Origin: JANXVY01 sp038329675
GTDB lineage: Bacteria; Pseudomonadota; Alphaproteobacteria; Rhizobiales; Hyphomicrobiaceae
Reading direction: 5' to 3'
Length of the DNA: 8,292 bases
Assembly (NCBI GenBank): GCA_038329675.1
Contig: JBBQNE010000141.1
Coordinates: forward strand, 1 to 8,292
Shown: in pieces, positions 1 through 5,533 of the stretch
Layout: each line of letters opens with the position of its first letter
Numbering within the stretch: position 1 is the first letter of the stretch
Made by a program: the position numbers and the translations under genes
The notes under the pieces: generated by a model
The model's input: the letters and a program-made list of their open reading frames with translations, nothing else
What the model was told of the DNA's origin: nothing
Databases searched by the model: none

Positions 1-1175
1 AAATCCGCCCCCTCACTCCACGCTTTCATCGCGTTGCGCTGGACCAGCGCGTAGGCAGCATCGCGCGATACGCCCGCTTGCGTCAGCGCGAGCAGCACGC
101 GCTGCGAATTATGCAGGCTCGAGAGCTTGTCGAGATTGCGCTGCATCGTTTCTGGATAGACGACGAGCTTTTCAATCACGCTTGCCATCCGATGGAGCGC
201 AAAGTCGAGCGTAACGGTGGCATCGGGGCCGATCATGCGCTCTACCGAGGAATGGGAAATGTCGCGTTCGTGCCATAGCGCCACATTTTCCATCGCCGGC
301 AGCGCGTAGGCACGGACCATGCGGGCAAGCCCGGTCAGATTTTCGCTGAGCACTGGGTTGCGCTTATGGGGCATCGCGGACGAGCCCTTCTGGCCCGGTG
401 CAAAATACTCCTCCGCCTCCAGCACCTCGGTGCGTTGAAGGTGGCGGACTTCGGTGGCCAATCGTTCGATTGAGGACGCAACGACACCAAGCGTTGCAAA
501 ATACATCGCGTGGCGATCGCGCGGCACGACCTGGGTCGAGACCGGCTCCACCGCGAGGCCCATTTGTGCCGCCACGTGGGCCTCGACCCTTGGATCGATG
601 TTGGCGAAGGTGCCAACCGCGCCTGAGATCGCGCACGTTGCAACTTCGCGCCGAGCGGCCAGCAACCGGTCTCGCGCGCGTTGAAATTCAGCGTGCGCGA
701 ACGCAAGCTTAAGCCCAAACGTCGTCGGCTCGGCGTGAATGCCGTGGCTCCGCCCGATCGTGATGGTGTATTTGTGCTCGTGCGCCCGTTTATCGAGCGC
801 GGCCAGCAGCCGATCGACGCCGAGCACGAGGAGATCGGACGCGCGCGTCAGCTGGACGTTGAAACACGTGTCGAGAACGTCCGACGACGTCATGCCCTGG
901 TGGACGAAACGCGCCTCCGGCCCCACGATCTCCGACAGGTGCGTGAGGAAGGCGATCACGTCGTGTTTCGTGACGGCTTCGATCTCGTCAATGCGGGCAA
1001 CGTCGAACGTCGCATCACGCGCCTTGGCCCAAATGACCTGGGCAGCCGACTTGGGGATTGTGCCGAGGTTAGCCATCGCATCAGCCGCGTGGGCCTCGAT
1101 CTCAAACCAAATCTTGAACCGCGCCTGTGAGTCCCAGATCGCCGTCATTTCGGGGCGCGAATAGCGTGGGATCAT
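1..1175 (-). CDS. purB: Adenylosuccinate lyase, C-terminus cut by window edge
   Basis: This enzyme of the fumarase/aspartase superfamily cleaves SAICAR to AICAR plus fumarate and adenylosuccinate to AMP plus fumarate, in cytosolic purine synthesis. The frame is open from ATG at 1175 to the window edge, giving 391 residues; family members are usually about 430-440, so roughly the last 40 are missing. Visible signatures in order are MTSSD (residues 95-99), RSHGIHAEP (143-151, with His144 and His147; the general-acid histidine lies here) and the superfamily signature SSAMPHKRNP (265-274), whose mobile loop carries the catalytic serine. The N-terminus MIPRYSRPEM is typical of the family and fixes the start, although the ribosome binding site is weak (GAG about 7 nt upstream). 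An internal ATG at 1148 is less likely. I see no frameshift or missing motif. The 102-residue gene upstream runs in the same direction, 162 nt away. Confidence 0.97.
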   Translation of the reverse strand, partial: MIPRYSRPEMTAIWDSQARFKIWFEIEAHAADAMANLGTIPKSAAQVIWAKARDATFDVARIDEIEAVTKHDVIAFLTHLSEIVGPEARFVHQGMTSSDVLDTCFNVQLTRASDLLVLGVDRLLAALDKRAHEHKYTITIGRSHGIHAEPTTFGLKLAFAHAEFQRARDRLLAARREVATCAISGAVGTFANIDPRVEAHVAAQMGLAVEPVSTQVVPRDRHAMYFATLGVVASSIERLATEVRHLQRTEVLEAEEYFAPGQKGSSAMPHKRNPVLSENLTGLARMVRAYALPAMENVALWHERDISHSSVERMIGPDATVTLDFALHRMASVIEKLVVYPETMQRNLDKLSSLHNSQRVLLALTQAGVSRDAAYALVQRNAMKAWSEGAD

Positions 1176-1337
1176 CGGCGGTCTCGATCAGGTGCAATGG
1201 CGCTAAGGCTGGGGCGCTAGTCGATTTGGCGTTGGATAAGCGACCCGCCTCATAGGACGGATGCCCCGGCACGGGCAGCGGCACGCGGTCGCAGATCGTT
1301 GGCGCCGAGGCCGCAGAGCGTGGACAAAGTCAGCGTC

Positions 1338-1646
1338 TCAATGGCTCCGACGTAACCCTGGCGGAAGTGAGAGTGAGCCACCGGCAAACCGACAACTCCA
1401 TGATGTCCACTCAAAGATTTGGCCTTCCGCTGCGCACTGATCGGCCGCAACCGCGTGGGCAACAGTTATGACAGTCGCCACAACGACACAGGCGGCGATC
1501 CCGATGATGGCCCGACGGCGACCAGCCGAAGCCGAAGCGTGGCCTCGCGGACCTGTTGAAGGCGAACCTTCAGCAGGCGGGCCTACAACGGGGGGACGAG
1601 GAGCAATTGTGTCAGTCTGAACAGGTTTAAACGGGGTCTCTGTCAT
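1338..1646 (-). CDS. Hypothetical single-pass membrane protein, 102 residues
   Basis: I do not recognise this family. The predicted protein has a Pro/Thr/Ser/Gly-rich, probably disordered N-terminus (residues 1-42), a basic RRR cluster (43-45), one hydrophobic segment (about 46-66, rich in Ile, Val and Ala) and a short C-terminal tail with two cysteines (71 and 85) and two tryptophans. By the positive-inside rule the N-terminus should be cytoplasmic and the tail periplasmic, where the cysteines could pair; that is inference. The ATG at 1646 has no clear ribosome binding site. It lies upstream of purB in the same direction, with a 162-nt gap in which I see no terminator or clear promoter. An overlapping frame at 1250-1462 lacks such organisation. 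The ordered layout of disordered tail, basic patch, membrane helix and Cys tail favours a real gene, but only moderately. Confidence 0.5.
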   Translation of the reverse strand: MTETPFKPVQTDTIAPRPPVVGPPAEGSPSTGPRGHASASAGRRRAIIGIAACVVVATVITVAHAVAADQCAAEGQIFEWTSWSCRFAGGSLSLPPGLRRSH

Positions 1647-1910
1647 CGGGCATTCAGCTTGAGGCCTGTAGTACCCTTACGCGGGCCGCACACCGTAGAC
1701 CAGCGGTGATCTGCTCACCGCGGACGACGGCTCACCAAGGGTCACAATGGCGATTTCGAGCGAGATAAGAAATGCCCGGAATTGAACATTCCATATGGTG
1801 CATTGCAATATCGCGATGAAATTGCTGCAAAGCAAAACGGTACGAATCTGTAATCTCTTGTTTTGAGTTTCTTGTCACAGTTCCGTGATGGTGGAAAACA
1901 AGTCACATTA

Positions 1911-1940
1911 TTGAAATCGACACAGTGTCGCGCTTGAAAT
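1911..1940 (+). promoter_or_regulatory. Direct repeat TTGAAAT flanking a palindrome, operator-like
   Basis: TTGAAAT occurs at 1911-1917 and again at 1934-1940, a 23-bp period of roughly two helical turns. Directly after the first copy is the perfect palindrome CGACAC-A-GTGTCG (1918-1930). The geometry suits a dimeric regulator site or alternative -35 elements. No regulator can be named from sequence alone. Confidence 0.4.
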
Positions 1941-1961
1941 TACGCTGCCGATCTATTTGAT
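1934..1961 (+). promoter_or_regulatory. Candidate sigma-70 type promoter for the 76-residue gene
   Basis: A -35-like TTGAAA (1934-1939, 5 of 6 to TTGACA) is followed after 16 bp by TTTGAT (1956-1961, 4 of 6 to TATAAT). Transcription would start near 1968 and leave a leader of about 70 nt before the GTG at 2038. It is the best-scoring pair I found by eye in this gap, but alphaproteobacterial promoters are degenerate, so it remains a candidate. Confidence 0.4.
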
Positions 1962-1976
1962 TAGATAAGGCGGCAG
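1945..1976 (+). repeat. Imperfect inverted repeat (stem-loop) upstream of the 76-residue gene
   Basis: CTGCCG (1945-1950) and ATCTA (1951-1955) pair with TAGAT (1962-1966) and CGGCAG (1971-1976). The loop is TTTGAT and a 4-nt AAGG bulge sits on the 3' side. The loop coincides with the candidate -10 hexamer, so as DNA it could be an operator over the promoter. If transcription starts further upstream, it would instead be a leader hairpin. It has no following T-run, so it is not an ordinary terminator. Confidence 0.5.
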
Positions 1977-2023
1977 GCGCGGTGCCGGTTCGAAAAGAAG
2001 TAAACAACAACGCCGCAAACGAT

Positions 2024-2029
2024 AGGGAG
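2024..2029 (+). promoter_or_regulatory. Ribosome binding site for the 76-residue gene
   Basis: AGGGAG lies 8 nt before the GTG at 2038. It supports both the reality of the small gene and the choice of GTG; no in-frame ATG near the start would keep the N-terminus. Confidence 0.7.
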
Positions 2030-2037
2030 ACGGGCCA

Positions 2038-2268
2038 GTGTCAGATTTCCAAGGCTGGAGTAGCGCGAACGAAACGGCGGGTCGCGAGGCCAGCTTCGCC
2101 GACTTTTATCGCGAGCTCAATAACGTCGACGACCCCCGAGAAGGCGTTGCGTTGGTGCGCCAGCAGATCGCGCGTCTCGCCGCAGCGGGCGTCGAAGTGC
2201 CTGACGAATTGGTTCGGACCGAGCGTCAGTTCCAAACCGAATGCGTCCTTCAAAGCCAAGGCCGCTAA
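2038..2268 (+). CDS. Small soluble hypothetical protein, 76 residues, GTG start
   Basis: I cannot assign a function. The protein begins MSDFQGWSSANE, has no signal peptide or membrane segment, and is rich in charged residues. Two likely helices are visible: about residues 17-29 (ASFADFYRELNN) and about 34-50 (REGVALVRQQIARLAAA). A short turn (GVEVP, 51-55) leads to a third helical stretch ending near residue 70. There is one cysteine (69). A good AGGGAG site 8 nt upstream and third-position GC use like a real gene support it, although the start is GTG. It is transcribed away from purB and converges on the end of the transporter operon. The opposite-strand frame at 2041-2301 and the overlapping plus frame from 1982 show no ribosome binding site or ordered composition. 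It could be a small partner-binding or regulatory protein; that is a guess from size alone. Confidence 0.72.
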   Translation: MSDFQGWSSANETAGREASFADFYRELNNVDDPREGVALVRQQIARLAAAGVEVPDELVRTERQFQTECVLQSQGR

Positions 2269-2281
2269 CCCACACGGGGTT
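2267..2281 (+). repeat. Short hairpin at the stop codon of the 76-residue gene
   Basis: AACCC (2267-2271) and GGGTT (2277-2281) form a 5-bp stem with loop ACACG, overlapping the TAA. No T-run follows, so it is at best a weak terminator. Confidence 0.25.
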
Positions 2282-2317
2282 GCCCTGGCCGCACAGCGCA
2301 CATGGCCTGCTCGGATC

Positions 2318-2356
2318 GCCCAATCTTATGCCCCAATCTTATGGCCCGATCTTATG
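2318..2356. repeat. Three tandem 13-bp repeats in the convergent spacer
   Basis: Three consecutive 13-bp units sit at 2318-2330, 2331-2343 and 2344-2356, with consensus sCCCrATCTTATG. Unit 2 differs from unit 1 at its first base and unit 3 at one internal base. They lie between two convergent genes and no supported gene covers them. Slippage or a protein-binding array are both possible. Confidence 0.85.
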
Positions 2357-2365
2357 GACCGGTGT

Positions 2366-2388
2366 CGTGCGTCGGTTACCGTTGCACG
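2366..2388 (-). repeat. Imperfect hairpin over the end of the receptor paralogue
   Basis: CGTGC (2366-2370) pairs with GCACG (2384-2388). Inside, after a G-T wobble and a T-T mismatch, CGG pairs with CCG around a TTA loop. The stop codon (2376-2378) lies in it. No T-run follows on the minus strand, so its role as terminator of the transporter operon is doubtful. Confidence 0.25.
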
Positions 2389-3464
2389 GCCCGGTATGAT
2401 GGGGTCGAGACGTCACCTGGCCTGAAGCCTGGACCTGCGACCGCCGCCGCTTCGGCACCCAATGCTGCAACAATGCCATCCGCCGTGAGTTTCGTTCCGG
2501 CCGCATGTAAAAGCTTGACCGCCATCGCAGTACGGCGCGACAGCGCGGCATGGTCATTGAAGGTCGATTGCATCCAAACGGTTCTGGCCGATTGCCGCCC
2601 CGGACCAGCGAAGACTTCGATATCGCGTTCGGTTTGCAACGAGGCTTCAGAAAAAATGAACAATGATTTCGAATTTGCCGCCATCAAGCCCTGGGCAACC
2701 ATTTTGGCTTCTGGCGGAAACAAAGCGAAATAAATCGCGTCCGGTTTCTGCCCATTCAGCCCTGAGACGAGCCCGTCGTAGCCTTTTTCACCTGCCACGA
2801 TCGCCGTGAGCTGCACACGCTCCGCGATCGGACGCAGGGCTGCTGCCATCGCGTCTGCCAGTCGGCGTTGTGCTCGGGTGCGGTCGTGAATAACGGCAAT
2901 CGTTTTCCCATTCAGGCGGTCGCCGAGCGCCGCAACCGTGTCGGCGGTCTGTCGATCGTCGCGCCCCCCTAGGCGGAATACCAGCGGCCCAGCCCGCTTG
3001 TCGGTCAAATCTGGATGACGCGCGCCGACCGCGACGAACGGTATTTGCGCAGCTGCATAAATTTTCGCAGCTGACATCGCCGCGTTTGAACATGGGTGAC
3101 CGATCACGATCGTTACCCCTCGGGCCACCAGCCGCCGCGCCACGTCGTCCGCCCCAGCAGCACTACAGCGGTCGGTCTCGACGAGCAGCACGGGCTTTGG
3201 CGACAACGCCTGGACTTCGGCTTCAATCGCGCCTTGCAGCGCAGTTGAAAGGTCAGCGGCGGGACCCACCGGCGAGACGACAACACCAATCACCAGCCGG
3301 TCCAGCGGCGGCGTCAACGTGCCAGCGCTTGCCGTTCCAGCACCCACCGTCCCAGGGCCAACCGTCCCAGCAATCGTGTGAAAACTGGCCGCAACCAACA
3401 CGCCGAACACGACGCAGCAGGCCACGGCGCACGAAAATGCCAGCGACCGTTGAGCCGCTGGCAT
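2376..3464 (-). CDS. Divergent LivK-like periplasmic substrate-binding protein
   Basis: A type 1 periplasmic-binding fold protein of the branched-chain amino acid receptor family (362 residues), lying 49 nt after livK. From the ATG at 3464 it has a hydrophobic signal or anchor (about 7-27), a Gly/Thr pentapeptide-repeat linker (about 31-49) and the binding fold (54-362). Residues 121-210 align without gaps to LivK around GRDDRQ and IAVIHDR. Cys100 (DRC) and Cys125 (GHPC) match the disulfide cysteines of E. coli LivJ/LivK, which the window's own LivK lacks. The ligand-contact Thr of the (A/G)xTNP loop is Arg149 (GARHP), and the conserved Tyr of LivK's TTYGKG is lost (RTRAQRR). It ends about ten residues after GDVSTPSY, sooner than LivK does after GDITRPDY. 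Its ligand is therefore probably not a branched-chain amino acid. No ribosome binding site precedes the start; TTG at 3491 is an alternative. The longer frame from 3617 overlaps livK and is unlikely. Confidence 0.87.
   Translation of the reverse strand: MPAAQRSLAFSCAVACCVVFGVLVAASFHTIAGTVGPGTVGAGTASAGTLTPPLDRLVIGVVVSPVGPAADLSTALQGAIEAEVQALSPKPVLLVETDRCSAAGADDVARRLVARGVTIVIGHPCSNAAMSAAKIYAAAQIPFVAVGARHPDLTDKRAGPLVFRLGGRDDRQTADTVAALGDRLNGKTIAVIHDRTRAQRRLADAMAAALRPIAERVQLTAIVAGEKGYDGLVSGLNGQKPDAIYFALFPPEAKMVAQGLMAANSKSLFIFSEASLQTERDIEVFAGPGRQSARTVWMQSTFNDHAALSRRTAMAVKLLHAAGTKLTADGIVAALGAEAAAVAGPGFRPGDVSTPSYRAVQR
3318..3377 (-). repeat. Four degenerate 15-bp tandem repeats inside the receptor paralogue
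   Basis: Units lie at 3318-3332, 3333-3347, 3348-3362 and 3363-3377. On the plus strand each starts CGT(G/T/C)CCAG-like and the units diverge towards the end. Read in the gene's frame they give xIAGT, VGPGT, VGAGT and ASAGT, a flexible linker between the signal/anchor and the binding fold. Confidence 0.75.
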
Positions 3465-3513
3465 CAATTTAACTGGGTTCGACCGGGTCAAGAGCCTGTC
3501 CGCTGCCCTACTA

Positions 3514-4641
3514 TCACTGCTCGACGTAAGTGATCTTGCCGTCGGCACCCTTTTTCCACGTGTACATGACGTAGTCGGGACGGGTGATGTCACCCTTGGC
3601 ATCATAGCCAATGTCACCGATGACCGTCTTGTAGGCCGTGCCTTTCTTCATTTCCGCTGACACGGCCTTCGGGTCGAGCGACTTCGAAGCGGCTGCCGCC
3701 TGGGCGATGATCTCAAGCGCGGCATAGCTATAGAGCGTGTAGGCTTCCGGCTTGAACTTGCGCGCTTCAAACTTGGCCAAGATCGCCTTGGCTTCAGGCC
3801 GCTTTTGCGGATCTGGAGCAAACGTCATCAGCGTACCTTCAGCTGCCGGACCGGCGACCTGGGCGTATTCATCGGCCGCGATTCCATCGCCGCCCATCAA
3901 CATCGCCGCGACGCCTTGTTCGCGCATCTGGCGTGCAATCAGGCCCGCTTCGGTGAACACGCCGCCGAAGTAGACGACCGCAGGGTTCGCTGACTTGATC
4001 TTTGAAACAAGTGCGGAGAAATCTTTTTCGCCAACGCCGATACCTTCAAACATTATTTCCTTCGCGCCGCCTGCGTTGAGCGCTTTTTTCGTCTCGTCGG
4101 CTAGGCCTTTGCCGTAGGTCGTCTTGTCGTGGACAATGGCAATCGATTTGCCCTTGAATTTTTCGAGGAGGTACTTTGCTGCAACCGCGCCCTGCTGGTC
4201 GTCACGGCCGCAAGTCCGGAAGATGTTCCACAGCTTGCGCTCGGTGATTTGCGGGTTGGTCGAGGCTGGCGTGATTTGGAGGATACCGTTTTCGGCAAAC
4301 ACTTCCGATGACGGCATCGTCACCGCAGAGTTGAACGCGCCGACGACGAACTTCACGCCCTCACCGGTAAACTTGTTGGCAACCGACACACCCTGGGCTG
4401 GCTGCGAGGCATCATCGCCAAACACCAACACGATCTTCTTTCCGTTGATGCCGCCCTTGGCATTGATATCTTCGGCTGCCTGCTCGGCGCCGTTCTTCAG
4501 TTGTGCGCCAAACGCTGCGTTGGGCCCGGTGATCGGGGCGATGACGCCGACCTTCACTTCGGCAAACGCTGCGGTCGAAACCGCTAAGCTTGCCAGCGCA
4601 GCGACGACCGCAGCTAAACTCGTGACGAAACGCTTCGACAT
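3514..4641 (-). CDS. livK: Branched-chain amino acid ABC transporter, periplasmic binding protein
   Basis: This is the receptor that captures branched-chain amino acids (or related amino acids/amides) in the periplasm and delivers them to LivHM. It has 375 residues, the usual length. A textbook signal peptide (residues 1-27, ending AFA, with mature EVKVGVIAP) is followed by the two-lobed type 1 binding fold. Ligand-lobe landmarks are GAFNSAVT (101-108), PASTNP (125-130), TCGRDDQQG (143-151), HDKTTYGKG (171-179) and GEKDFSALV (204-212). It lacks the cysteine pair of E. coli LivJ/LivK and has one cysteine, Cys144. The start at 4641 is set by the signal peptide and by GGAGG 10 nt upstream; extending to 4941 would run into livF. 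The gene ends in tandem stops (TGA TAG). It is last but one in the operon, 154 nt after livF, so separate or extra expression of the receptor is plausible. Exact substrate specificity cannot be read from sequence. Confidence 0.96.
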   Translation of the reverse strand: MSKRFVTSLAAVVAALASLAVSTAAFAEVKVGVIAPITGPNAAFGAQLKNGAEQAAEDINAKGGINGKKIVLVFGDDASQPAQGVSVANKFTGEGVKFVVGAFNSAVTMPSSEVFAENGILQITPASTNPQITERKLWNIFRTCGRDDQQGAVAAKYLLEKFKGKSIAIVHDKTTYGKGLADETKKALNAGGAKEIMFEGIGVGEKDFSALVSKIKSANPAVVYFGGVFTEAGLIARQMREQGVAAMLMGGDGIAADEYAQVAGPAAEGTLMTFAPDPQKRPEAKAILAKFEARKFKPEAYTLYSYAALEIIAQAAAASKSLDPKAVSAEMKKGTAYKTVIGDIGYDAKGDITRPDYVMYTWKKGADGKITYVEQ

Positions 4642-4795
4642 GAAATGGTGTCCTCCAGCAGATCGAACAGGGTCGAGCCAAGTGTTTCCACCCGGCCTTG
4701 ATCGTGTAGCGCGGCCGCGTGCCAGAAGGAAGCCGTTGGACGAGCCGTCAGTCTGAGCACAATGACCGATTTTAGGGCAAACTTCGCCAAATTTT
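4642..4795 (-). other. livF-livK intergenic gap, candidate regulatory segment
   Basis: This is the only sizeable gap inside the transporter operon. On the minus strand it contains a small hairpin (GGCGA/TTGCC arms, within 4776-4788) followed by TAAAAT (4769-4774), which resembles a -10 element but has no fitting -35. There is also a CGCGGCCGCG palindrome (4710-4719). It could hold a livK promoter or an RNA processing site; neither is shown. Confidence 0.35.
4652..4656 (-). promoter_or_regulatory. Ribosome binding site of livK
   Basis: GGAGG on the minus strand lies 10 nt before the ATG at 4641. It decides the start in favour of the signal-peptide-bearing N-terminus over the longer open frame. 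Confidence 0.8.
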
Positions 4796-5533
4796 CTAAT
4801 GCCGACCACCTTCGAGATAGGCTTGCCGGACAAGCGGGTCGGCGAGGAGCTGCTTTCCCGGACCCGACATCGTGATGCGGCCGTTGACGAGCACGTAGGC
4901 GCGATTAGCCAGCGATAGCGCATGGTAGGCGTTTTGCTCAACGAGAAACACGGTGAGCTTGTCGTGCGTGTTAACCTCGCGGATCACTTTAAAAATCTGC
5001 TGCACGATCATCGGCGCGAGCCCAAGAGACGGCTCGTCGAGTAGCAGCAGGCGCGGTCGGCTCATCAACGCACGGCCGATCGCCAACATTTGTTGCTCGC
5101 CACCCGATAGCGTACCGGCCCGTTGGTCAATGCGTTCCTTGAGGCGGGGAAACATCGTCGTGACCCGACCAAGATCGGCGTCGAAATGTTGTGGACCGGC
5201 GACCGACGCCCCCATTTGCAGGTTTTCAAACACTGTCATCCGGCCAAACACGCGCCGCCCTTCCGGCGATTGTGCAATGCGCATCCGCGCGATCTCGTGG
5301 GTCGCTTTGTGGGTGATGTCCACGCCATCAAACCGGATCGTTCCCGCATGGGCTCGCGGCGCGCCAAAGATCGTCATCATCAACGTCGATTTGCCAGCGC
5401 CATTGGCGCCGATCATGGTGACGATTTCGCCATCTCCAACGTCGAGGTCGACACCCTTTAACGCGACGATGCTGCCGTAGCGGGTCTCAAGCCCGCGGAT
5501 TTCGAGCAGCGGCAACGCCGGTGCCATCGTCAC
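4796..5533 (-). CDS. livF: Branched-chain amino acid ABC transporter ATPase LivF
   Basis: This is one of the two cytoplasmic ATPases that drive transport through LivHM. It has 245 residues, close to the usual 230-245. Motifs in order are Walker A GANGAGKST (42-50), Q-loop Gln88 in AQSPEGR, signature LSGGEQQ (142-148), and Walker B LLLLDEP (162-168) with catalytic Glu167. The H-loop position reads VEQN, with Gln200 in place of His; that substitution is normal for LivF and separates it from LivG. The start is the GTG at 5533, overlapping the livG stop as GTGA and preceded by GGAG 7 nt away. An ATG two codons further on is possible but has poorer spacing. The overlap implies translational coupling to livG. 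Confidence 0.96.
   Translation of the reverse strand: MTMAPALPLLEIRGLETRYGSIVALKGVDLDVGDGEIVTMIGANGAGKSTLMMTIFGAPRAHAGTIRFDGVDITHKATHEIARMRIAQSPEGRRVFGRMTVFENLQMGASVAGPQHFDADLGRVTTMFPRLKERIDQRAGTLSGGEQQMLAIGRALMSRPRLLLLDEPSLGLAPMIVQQIFKVIREVNTHDKLTVFLVEQNAYHALSLANRAYVLVNGRITMSGPGKQLLADPLVRQAYLEGGRH

Larger units (their letters stand above)
1647..2037. other. Intergenic region between divergent genes, palindrome-rich
   Basis: This stretch of about 390 bp has no supported gene. The part nearest the minus-strand gene (1647-1760) is GC-rich, while about 1760-1970 is clearly AT-richer than the coding DNA around it, as expected for promoters. It contains two perfect 8-bp palindromes, CCATATGG (1791-1798) and ATCGCGAT (1810-1817). 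The second is bracketed by GCAAT (1805-1809) and ATTGC (1821-1825). Further on are a CGACAC-A-GTGTCG palindrome, a TTGAAAT direct repeat and an 11-bp-arm stem-loop, each listed separately. I found no convincing -35/-10 pair for the minus-strand gene. Confidence 0.7.

Noticed and set aside
335..718. Alternative frames inside purB, both strands
   Set aside because: They are shadows. The purB frame is intact with all family motifs and simply has no stop inside the window.
1982..2425. Plus-strand 147-codon frame overlapping the 76-residue gene
   Set aside because: It crosses the 13-bp repeats, has no ribosome binding site, and has a Ser/Arg/Pro/Ala composition typical of an out-of-frame reading.
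3086..3472. Plus-strand Pro/Arg/Gln-rich open frame opposite the receptor paralogue
   Set aside because: Its composition is what antisense of a high-GC Gly/Ala-rich gene gives, and it has no ribosome binding site or domain.
3465..3617. N-terminal extension of the receptor paralogue to 3617
   Set aside because: It would overlap the end of livK out of frame by about 100 nt and encode polar sequence before the hydrophobic signal/anchor, which is atypical.
4710..4719. CGCGGCCGCG palindrome upstream of livK
   Set aside because: Short GC palindromes are common by chance in this base composition, and nothing around it suggests a site.
4776..4788. Hairpin after livF as a terminator
   Set aside because: Only 5 bp with a wobble and no T-run on the minus strand; transcription most likely continues into livK.
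3514..4941. A 475-residue version of LivK starting at 4941
   Set aside because: The extra 100 residues run through the intergenic gap and into the end of livF. The signal peptide and GGAGG site place the start at 4641.
4796..5533. LivF H-loop lacking histidine as a defect
   Set aside because: Gln at this place (VEQN) is the normal LivF family state, so it is not a broken ATPase.
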